IMG/VR virus record: IMGVR_UViG_3300042430_000659
Coordinates: 1-34,239 of that record
Origin: a virus
Length of the DNA: 34,239 bases
Reading direction: 5' to 3' (one strand)
The translations under genes were made by a program, and so were the position numbers. Every line of letters starts with the position of its first letter. Position 1 is the first letter of the stretch. Of the stretch, positions 25,902 to 31,966 are shown piece by piece. The notes under the pieces were generated by a model that saw only the letters and a program-made list of their open reading frames with translations, made no database searches and was not told the origin of the DNA.

Positions 25902-27068
25902 ATGAAAATATGCCAAGCAGAAAATTGCGATCAGCAATTTGAACCACATACAGCTAACCATAAATACGCAGATAAAGAATGTCGTAGATCAATTGACAGC
26001 TCTGGTTTGTGCAAATTTAGACGAGAGAAAGGTCTATTTCAAGTGCCTAAAGATCCAGTAACTGGGGAAACCCCCGTATCAGACCCTGAATTGCGTATAG
26101 CGTTCACTAGGTTGCAACAGGAATATAATAAACTTAAAACAAAAAATGACGATTTAGCGAGTGCTGTTTATCAAGCAGTGAAAGAAGATATTGCTGATAA
26201 TAAGAATAAGCCAATTGCAAAGCCAGTCTTTAAGAAACAAAAAGGTGGAGAAGAAGTTGCTGTCGCTGTAATCGCAGACTGGCAATTAGCTAAAATTACT
26301 CCAGATTATAATTCCCTTGTCTGCGAAGAAAGAATTTATAAGTTTGCGGAGAAGATTGTTGAATTAACCAATATTCAAAGACAAGATCACCCAGTCAAAG
26401 AGTTAAGAATTTGGGCTCTTGGTGACATTATAGAAGGGGAGCTTATATTTCCTGGTCAATCATTCTTAATTGATGGCGGTCTGTATAGACAGATTACTGT
26501 TGATGGTCCACGCATTATGAAGAACTTTATTAACATGATGTTGGAGAATTTTGAAAAGGTAACATTTGTCGGTGTTATTGGTAATCATGGTTCTATCGGT
26601 GGTCGTGCAAGAAGAGACCATGATCCTGAAACCAATGGTGACAGAATGCTTTACCGCATTACTCAGCTGATGTTTGAAAAAGAAAAAAGAATCAAGTTTG
26701 AAATACCAGATGGTCGTGGAGAGAGGCATTGGTATGCTATTGACACGATTGGTAATTACAAAGCTTTGCTATGTCATGGTGATCAGTTTAATAGCCTTTC
26801 ATCATTTCATACATTCCAAAAGAAAGCATACGGCTGGAAGATTGGTGCTTTAAATGAGGATTTTGATGATATCTATATCGGTCACTTCCACACTCCTACC
26901 AAAATGACATTCAATACAGTTCAGTTGAGAATCTCAGGCAGCCCCGAGTCGGTCAATACATATGCTGCAGAAGTACTTGCTGCTGCTGGCAGACCATCTC
27001 AGTCGCTTTACTTTGTTCACCCCGAGAAAGGCATGGTAACAGCAGAATATAATTGCTGGTTAAACTAA
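25902..27068 (+). CDS. Metallophosphoesterase with N-terminal zinc finger
   Basis: The 388-residue protein has a short Cys-rich N-terminus (C4, C9, C28, with H/F residues between) of the type seen in small phage zinc fingers. A coiled segment follows (~65-95), then a calcineurin-like metallophosphoesterase. The phosphoesterase motifs are D126-W-Q128, GD175xxEG, G227-N-H229, C291-H-G-D294 and G327-H-F-H330. The first motif usually reads D-x-H; here the His is Gln, which may alter one metal ligand. Relatives act on DNA ends or phosphodiesters (SbcD/Mre11-like) and are common in phage replication regions. The likely role is DNA processing, but the substrate is not evident. It starts the operon, apparently from a leaderless transcript. 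Confidence 0.8.
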   Translation: MKICQAENCDQQFEPHTANHKYADKECRRSIDSSGLCKFRREKGLFQVPKDPVTGETPVSDPELRIAFTRLQQEYNKLKTKNDDLASAVYQAVKEDIADNKNKPIAKPVFKKQKGGEEVAVAVIADWQLAKITPDYNSLVCEERIYKFAEKIVELTNIQRQDHPVKELRIWALGDIIEGELIFPGQSFLIDGGLYRQITVDGPRIMKNFINMMLENFEKVTFVGVIGNHGSIGGRARRDHDPETNGDRMLYRITQLMFEKEKRIKFEIPDGRGERHWYAIDTIGNYKALLCHGDQFNSLSSFHTFQKKAYGWKIGALNEDFDDIYIGHFHTPTKMTFNTVQLRISGSPESVNTYAAEVLAAAGRPSQSLYFVHPEKGMVTAEYNCWLN

Positions 27069-27295
27069 TGAAAGTTATTAAATTGAAAGACTTTAGATGC
27101 ACCTTTTGTGGTGGTAAAAAGATGATCGGAAGCCAATATTATGCCATGCAGAAAAATTGGGTAGATATAACATGTATAAATTGTTCCGATAGCGCAGACA
27201 TTGAAGTAAGGAAGTTGAATAAAATACTAAGAGCCTTTAGTTTTAAAACAATAGAGGAACGCTATGAATTTGCAGACGAAAATAATTTTAAATAA
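27068..27295 (+). CDS. Small zinc-ribbon protein
   Basis: The 75-residue product starts at ATG 27068, overlapping the previous stop by one base (TAATG); an in-frame ATG 15 bases upstream would lie inside the previous gene. C-x2-C (CTFC) near residue 11 and a second C-x2-C (CINC) near residue 38 form a zinc-ribbon pair. The rest is basic and helical. Such small ribbons may bind nucleic acid or act as adaptors, but no specific function can be assigned. Its last 32 bases overlap the start of the next gene. Confidence 0.7.
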   Translation: MKVIKLKDFRCTFCGGKKMIGSQYYAMQKNWVDITCINCSDSADIEVRKLNKILRAFSFKTIEERYEFADENNFK

Positions 27296-27698
27296 ATTTT
27301 ACAAGTATTCAGATACAATTGTAAAGATTAAAAAAATAACAAAAAATCTTAATAAAATTTATGTTATTGATTTAACGACAAAAGAAGAAATTATCATGCC
27401 GTATGAAGGTGCTGAGTTAATTATGCACAGAATTTATACCATTGGTGAAGTAGCTAAGATTGTTGAAAAAAGACCCGATACTATTCGTAAATATGAAAAA
27501 CGAGAGTTGATACCAAGTGGAAAGAAATTCAGCCAAACTTGTGAAAGTTACAAAAGTTGGCGCTACTATGAAAGACAAGATGTCTATGATATGGTAACAT
27601 TCTTCAGTGGGAGAACCCCAGGGAGACCAGTTACTACTGGGCAAGCACAAGCAAGAGTAATTAGAATATCCCAAAAAATAAAACTAGGAAAGAGATAA
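27264..27698 (+). CDS. MerR-like DNA-binding regulator
   Basis: The 144-residue product starts at ATG 27264, preceded by AGAGGA at 27253-27258. Residues ~1-52 look like a small basic beta-barrel. Then comes a MerR-type winged helix: YTIGEVAKIVEKRPDTIRKY, EKRELIP, and WRYYERQDVYDMVTFF. The tail has TPGRP, reminiscent of an AT-hook, and ends in a basic helix. It lacks the long dimerisation helix and effector domain of full MerR proteins. It is likely a DNA-binding regulator or excisionase-like architectural factor. A shorter start at ATG 27423 would leave just the winged helix, but it lacks a good ribosome binding site. Confidence 0.75.
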   Translation: MNLQTKIILNKFYKYSDTIVKIKKITKNLNKIYVIDLTTKEEIIMPYEGAELIMHRIYTIGEVAKIVEKRPDTIRKYEKRELIPSGKKFSQTCESYKSWRYYERQDVYDMVTFFSGRTPGRPVTTGQAQARVIRISQKIKLGKR

Positions 27699-27700
27699 AA

Positions 27701-27907
27701 ATGACACAGCTAAATGAGAATCAAGTTGAACTATGGGCTTCGGTTGGTATTACGAAGAACTTAGGAAATTATGAATCACTTCGTCTTGACGCTGGTGCGA
27801 GAGTTGTATGCACCAGTATTGATGACGATCAGTCTTGGAATAAATTGTGGGATGCTATTGACTCACAAATTGAAGCAAAGCTCCAAGAACTTGATGCAGA
27901 AAAGTAA
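27701..27907 (+). CDS. Small acidic protein of unknown function
   Basis: The 68-residue product lies two bases after the MerR-like gene, with AGGAAAGAG upstream as ribosome binding site. It is acidic, with a strand-rich middle (NLGNYESLRLDAGARVVC) and a C-terminal helix (SWNKLWDAIDSQIEAKLQEL). The N-Y-E-S-L-R-hydrophobic pattern looks familiar from short actinophage proteins encoded near regulators and replication genes, but I know of no assigned function. It ends directly against the WhiB gene, suggesting co-translation. Confidence 0.65.
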   Translation: MTQLNENQVELWASVGITKNLGNYESLRLDAGARVVCTSIDDDQSWNKLWDAIDSQIEAKLQELDAEK

Positions 27908-28198
27908 TTGACATCTTGGCGAGACCTAGCCCTTTGCGCAATAGATGCCAATGGTGAATATTGGTTTTCCTATAAGTACAGCGATGTTCAGTATGCCAAA
28001 AATGTTTGCAAATCCTGTACAGTAAGAAAAGAATGTCTATTAAATATGTGGGAATCAAATCCTGCTTATGGCGTAAATGGCGGTTTCTCCGAGTATGATA
28101 TTTTATTAGAAACATGGAAGAAAGCAAAAAAAGAAAATGATAACAACTGGTCAAGAACTGATAGACTTCTTCAAAAGCTGTTGCGAAAAGCACAGTAA
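27908..28198 (+). CDS. WhiB-like iron-sulphur transcription factor
   Basis: The 96-residue product starts at TTG 27908, immediately after the previous TAA. It has the WhiB signature: W4, C10, then D13...W19-F20, and C34-x2-C37-x5-C43, which bind a 4Fe-4S cluster. VRKECL and the following GG turn (YGVNGGFSE) complete the pattern. In cellular WhiB proteins the turn is usually G-V/I-W-G-G, where the Trp packs against region 4 of the primary sigma factor; here Asn replaces it. WhiB proteins are restricted to Actinobacteria and their phages, so this gene is the main evidence for host type. It probably redirects transcription during infection, for example of the host or of phage promoters lacking a -35 box. 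Confidence 0.9.
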   Translation: MTSWRDLALCAIDANGEYWFSYKYSDVQYAKNVCKSCTVRKECLLNMWESNPAYGVNGGFSEYDILLETWKKAKKENDNNWSRTDRLLQKLLRKAQ

Positions 28199-28439
28199 GT
28201 TATTTATTCCAGATTCTCCTAGACAAGAGGCGGTAGCAGATGCTTTATCTAAGTTTTATAAAACAGATAACCTCTCTACTGGGATAGAATATTTTATCAA
28301 AAATAGAACTGGTCCATTTTTGATATTTGATTTTGCAATAGAATCAAGAAATTTTGTTGATAAAGCAGAGTTTGATAAGAAATCTAATGATAAATTTAAA
28401 TCCATTGTCCAAGAAACGAAGAAAAGATTGGAGTCGTAA
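28137..28439 (+). CDS. Small helicase-adjacent protein, possible loader
   Basis: The 100-residue product overlaps the WhiB gene by 62 bases; no later ATG, GTG or TTG start would keep the conserved-looking N-terminus. It is helical: GQELIDFFKSCCEKHSK, a Pro-containing turn (FIPDSPRQEAV), then helices with IEYFIKNRTGPFLIFDFAIE and a Lys-rich tail. The helical layout and its place one base before a DnaB-type helicase gene resemble small phage replisome-organiser or helicase-loader proteins. The resemblance is weak and the function is inference. Confidence 0.65.
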   Translation: MITTGQELIDFFKSCCEKHSKLFIPDSPRQEAVADALSKFYKTDNLSTGIEYFIKNRTGPFLIFDFAIESRNFVDKAEFDKKSNDKFKSIVQETKKRLES

Positions 28440-29653
28440 TGAACTACGAAGTTAGACTTCTGAATTCAATTGTTGATACTCAAGATTATGTAGGGGCGGT
28501 GAATGGCGGTGTTGAGAATGTATTTCTTGAATACCGTGATGTTTGGAATTTTATAGTTTCTCACTACGAAACACATAGCAAAGTACCGTCAAAGGAAACA
28601 ATCAAGCAACATCACCAGGATTTTGAGTTTATCATTACTCCAGAGCCTATTAAGTATTACATTGATGAGGCTAAGAGAGAGTCGTTGGCATACCAAGCTA
28701 GAGGTATTGTCGCTAAGGCTCATAATCTAATTAATGAGGCTGGTCCTAAGGATGCAATATCTTTCTTAATGGAAGAGTCATCTAAGCTATATAAGTTCTC
28801 TTCAAACCTTAAAGATACAGATCTTGCTGGCGAGTGGAAAGACCGTGTAGAAAGTCTACGAGCACGATCATTAAACCCTAAAGCTATTGCTGGAATCCCT
28901 AGCGGTATTGATGTTATTGATAAAGTATTCGGGGGTTGGCAATCTGGAGACTTTATTGTTCTGCTCGGTTGGACTGGTGTTGGCAAGTCGTTTATTGCAA
29001 GACTGTTCGCAGTTAATGCATGGAAGGCTGGCTATAGACCACTTATTATCTCATTGGAGATGAATAAGCAACAAGAGGGACAGAGATTAGATACTTTGCT
29101 TAACAATGGTGAAGGTCACTTTACTAATACCGATCTTGTAAAAGCAAACCCTGACATTGTTGATTCATATGAAAAGTGGGCAGAGGCTACATTTGAAGGC
29201 AAGCATGCTATCCACTTGGTTACATCCGAAGGTCTTGACTCGGCAGATCAAAACATGGTGCAGGCTAAGATTGACCAGTATCACCCCGATATGGTAATTC
29301 TTGACTACCACAGCCTTTTTGATGATTCAAGCGGTGCTAAGAATGAAACTGAAAAAGCAAAGAACCTTTCTAAAGCTTTTAAGAGAATCGCTGTTAAGAA
29401 TGGACTGCCTATCATAGATGTTGCTGCCGTTACAATGGCAGACGGACACTCTGAGAGACCGCCAGAGCTTGAAGAAGTAGCATGGAGTAAGCAATTGGCT
29501 TATGACGCAGATCTTGTTCTTGCAATACACAGAGATTTGTCTTCTGATCTATTTCAAGTTGTATCAAGAAAAGTAAGAAGAGCATCGCACTTTGGTTTTT
29601 ATTTGCGATGGAACCTAGAAACAGGAAAGTGGGTAGAAGAGTGGGACATTTAG
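28439..29653 (+). CDS. DnaB-type replicative DNA helicase
   Basis: The 404-residue protein overlaps the previous stop by one base. Residues ~1-130 form a helical N-terminal domain. The RecA-like motor follows, with IPSGIDVIDKVFGGWQSGD, Walker A G177-W-T-G-V-G-K183-S184, the segment LIISLEMNK and Walker B MVILD289. The late AVTMADG...ELEEVAWSKQLAYDADLVLAI stretch and VSRKVRRA are typical of hexameric DnaB/gp41 helicases. It is shorter than cellular DnaB (about 450-470). It should unwind DNA at the phage fork together with the primase encoded downstream. Confidence 0.9.
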   Translation: MNYEVRLLNSIVDTQDYVGAVNGGVENVFLEYRDVWNFIVSHYETHSKVPSKETIKQHHQDFEFIITPEPIKYYIDEAKRESLAYQARGIVAKAHNLINEAGPKDAISFLMEESSKLYKFSSNLKDTDLAGEWKDRVESLRARSLNPKAIAGIPSGIDVIDKVFGGWQSGDFIVLLGWTGVGKSFIARLFAVNAWKAGYRPLIISLEMNKQQEGQRLDTLLNNGEGHFTNTDLVKANPDIVDSYEKWAEATFEGKHAIHLVTSEGLDSADQNMVQAKIDQYHPDMVILDYHSLFDDSSGAKNETEKAKNLSKAFKRIAVKNGLPIIDVAAVTMADGHSERPPELEEVAWSKQLAYDADLVLAIHRDLSSDLFQVVSRKVRRASHFGFYLRWNLETGKWVEEWDI

Positions 29654-29823
29654 GCAAAAAGGTTATTGTAAGAGGAGAAGTTGTTGATATAGAAACATTG
29701 AACAGACTGAGACCGTGGATGGAAGATGAGGCTAGAGATGTCTATGGTAACTTTGACAAAACATTCCTAAGAACAGATTACATTCAAGGTAGAGATGTCT
29801 ACAAATTCAAACTTCTTATCTAG
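29641..29823 (+). CDS. Small protein of unknown function
   Basis: The gene lies between helicase and primase and overlaps both. I prefer GTG 29641 (60 residues), which overlaps the helicase by 13 bases and has AGGAAAG and AGAAGA upstream; an ATG at 29608 (71 residues) is possible but has no ribosome binding site. The sequence begins GHLGKKVIVRGEVVDIETLN and continues with a helix (RPWMEDEARDVYGN) and a basic strand (DVYKFKLL). I do not recognise the family. Its position suggests a replisome-associated role. Confidence 0.55.
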   Translation: MGHLGKKVIVRGEVVDIETLNRLRPWMEDEARDVYGNFDKTFLRTDYIQGRDVYKFKLLI

Positions 29824-30715
29824 CTCGCTAGAAGAGGATATTTTATCATTATTTAATACTTACAATGTGGCGATTCAGAGCGCCAGCAGTGAAGAATTAA
29901 ATGTCTACTGTCCTTTCCATAAGAACACTCATAGTGCTGCTATGTACATCAATGCAAAAACTGGTCTATGGCAGTGCTTTAACCCTTCCTGTGGTAAGAA
30001 AGGTAACTTTAGACAACTGTATTTTAACTTAACAGGCAAGGTTTACAGTAAGCATGTGGAGTTTGATAAGTTTAAGATGGATAAGGATTTAAATAGATAC
30101 CTTACTCCAGTTGAGGAGGATACCGAGCTATCAATAGATAATCTTGCAATAGATTATGAAAAAGATATTAACCTACTGTCAACGATGCTTGAAAGAGGTC
30201 TTACTGTAGAAACTCTCCAGCATTTTGAAGTTGGATTTTCTTATGAAAAGAATAGAGTAGTCATACCAGTTAGATCGTATGATTATCGGGTAAGTGGGTT
30301 AATCGGTAGAGCAATTGATTCATCACAACAGCCTAGGTATTTGTATAATAAAGGCTTTAAGCGTGCTGATGAGTTGTTTAATATCAATAACGCTAAGCAT
30401 CATGAATCTGTCATTATCGTAGAGGGTAGTATTGATGCCATGTTTGTACATCAAGCTGGATACCCTAATGTTGTAGCAACTTTAGGCGCTGCTGTATCTA
30501 AAAATCAAGGTCAAATGATCAGAAAGTTCTTTGATAAAATAACTTTATTTTGTGACAATGATGATGCAGGCGTAGCAATGGGGTGTGCTATGATAGAGAT
30601 GTGCCGAGGCAAACAAATCTCGGTAGCAAGCGTTTCGGAAGGAGTTAAAGACCCTGCCGAAATGACTAAAGAGCAAATAATAAATGCAATTAATAACAAA
30701 ACCATAACATTATAG
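29795..30715 (+). CDS. DNA primase (CHC2 zinc finger and Toprim)
   Basis: The 306-residue protein carries a CHC2 zinc-binding domain with C39-P-F-H42 and C61/C66. A linker of about 130 residues follows, then a Toprim catalytic core: VIIVE210-G-S-I-D-A-M, LGAAVSKNQ, and D254-N-D256-D257-A-G for metal binding. It is about half the length of cellular DnaG and has no room for the C-terminal helicase-binding domain, so contact with the helicase must use another surface or partner. It would make RNA primers at the phage fork. It overlaps the previous small gene by 29 bases. Confidence 0.9.
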   Translation: MSTNSNFLSSSLEEDILSLFNTYNVAIQSASSEELNVYCPFHKNTHSAAMYINAKTGLWQCFNPSCGKKGNFRQLYFNLTGKVYSKHVEFDKFKMDKDLNRYLTPVEEDTELSIDNLAIDYEKDINLLSTMLERGLTVETLQHFEVGFSYEKNRVVIPVRSYDYRVSGLIGRAIDSSQQPRYLYNKGFKRADELFNINNAKHHESVIIVEGSIDAMFVHQAGYPNVVATLGAAVSKNQGQMIRKFFDKITLFCDNDDAGVAMGCAMIEMCRGKQISVASVSEGVKDPAEMTKEQIINAINNKTITL

Positions 30716-30727
30716 GAGGACATAAAT

Positions 30728-31363
30728 ATGTCATTTTCATCATTAAAATCATTAAAAGACCTTGAAAAGTCTGTAACAAAGAAAGAAAGCGGTCCGAAGA
30801 AATTCTTCACGGTACAATCTGGTCAATCATACAGAATTCGTTTCCGTCAAGAACTGACAGAAGACTCAAAAAACTTTTCCGAAGCAATTGGAACAGCAAT
30901 CAATGTTCCAGTAGTCACTTCACCAATCAACTGGAAGTGGAGAATCGCTTCTACATCGGGAATGGAAAAGTACAACTACCGTTGCTGGGGTACTGAGCAA
31001 GCAGCAGTTGATAAGGCATGGCGAGCAAAGCCGCATTTGCTTATCAATATTGCGGTTGAGCTAGAGCCAGGTGTATGGGAACCACGAGTTCTTGATACAA
31101 CATTTAATCAGCGCCATATCGGTTTGACATTGATTGAATACGCAAAAGAATTTGGAACTATTACTGACAGATTCTATAAGTATTCAAGAACTGGTTCGGC
31201 AGCATCCGACACTAACTATTCATTAATTCCACTAGACACATCTCCTGAAACAGATGCTATTAAGTCAATGCCAATGCATGAGCTTGATTCGGTGTATATG
31301 TTGTTGCCATACGAAAAGCAACAAATGTACCTAACCACTGGTGAAATGAAAGACAGCTGGTAA
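30728..31363 (+). CDS. Single-stranded DNA-binding protein
   Basis: The 211-residue protein has a strong ribosome binding site (AGGAGG at 30714-30719), fitting the high levels an SSB needs. It has the pattern of the actinophage SSB family: a start with a helix, an RIRF strand (QSYRIRFRQEL), a central WRAKPHLLINIAVEL segment, LIEYAKEFGTITDRFYKYSR, and a closing YSLIPLD strand. A GxE/Q-rich acidic tail like that of bacterial SSB is not present; the protein ends TGEMKDSW. It should coat unwound template. It is the last gene before a strong terminator. Confidence 0.75.
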   Translation: MSFSSLKSLKDLEKSVTKKESGPKKFFTVQSGQSYRIRFRQELTEDSKNFSEAIGTAINVPVVTSPINWKWRIASTSGMEKYNYRCWGTEQAAVDKAWRAKPHLLINIAVELEPGVWEPRVLDTTFNQRHIGLTLIEYAKEFGTITDRFYKYSRTGSAASDTNYSLIPLDTSPETDAIKSMPMHELDSVYMLLPYEKQQMYLTTGEMKDSW

Positions 31364-31376
31364 AAGAACTTAAGAC

Positions 31377-31406
31377 ACGCTGGGGTGAAAGCCCCAGCGT
31401 TTTTTA
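31377..31406 (+). terminator. Intrinsic transcription terminator
   Basis: ACGCTGGGG (31377-31385) pairs with CCCCAGCGT (31392-31400), a perfect 9 bp stem with a 6-base loop, followed by a six-T run. It closes the block that starts at 25902. It also shows that the reading frame upstream of 31427 is non-coding. Confidence 0.9.
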
Positions 31407-31426
31407 ATTTACCGAGAGGAATTAAT

Positions 31427-31966
31427 ATGAATTATAAAAATAAATCAATTGTTTTGGATTTAGATGGCGTTATCGCTGATATAGACACAGGCATATCTGA
31501 CTATTTACAATATGTTTGCGGTGTTGATGTTGATTATAAAGATTGGTTGATGACAGATACCCAAGACGAAGAAGCTTTAAAGTTATTTTCAAATGCATTG
31601 TTTTGGAAAAATTTAAAACCATTTGAAGATGCTTTCTTTCAAGTTAACTACTGGTTTAATTTAGGGATTGATGTTCATGTGGTTACTGCAAGAAGAAGAC
31701 CTGCTGCAGTCGCAGAAACAATCCCTTGGCTGGACAAATGGAATATAAGCACCACTGTTCCATATTTCTCTAAGTTTGGTGAAAAGGTTGATATTATAAA
31801 AGGTTTAAATCCAATGTTTGTTGTAGAGGATAATCCATCTGAAATTGAAATTCTTGAAGATGCTGGAATCAAATGTTTTCTAAAGAATGCATGGTACAAT
31901 GCTGGTTACTGGAAACAGATGGATAGAGTAAACTCTCTACTAGATATAGATTTGGAGAATATGTGA
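31427..31966 (+). CDS. HAD-family phosphatase, nucleotidase-like
   Basis: The 179-residue product starts at ATG 31427 after AGAGGA (31415-31420); the frame is open upstream into the terminator, which rules out an earlier start. HAD motif I is D11-L-D13-G-V, with Asp 11 the nucleophile. Motif II is the Thr in VVTARRR (T87), and motif IV is ED135-N in VVEDNPSEIEIL. The small cap and length match 5'(3')-deoxyribonucleotidases and phage HAD enzymes near replication genes. It may adjust nucleotide pools; the substrate is inference. The next gene overlaps its stop by four bases (GTGA). Confidence 0.8.
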   Translation: MNYKNKSIVLDLDGVIADIDTGISDYLQYVCGVDVDYKDWLMTDTQDEEALKLFSNALFWKNLKPFEDAFFQVNYWFNLGIDVHVVTARRRPAAVAETIPWLDKWNISTTVPYFSKFGEKVDIIKGLNPMFVVEDNPSEIEILEDAGIKCFLKNAWYNAGYWKQMDRVNSLLDIDLENM

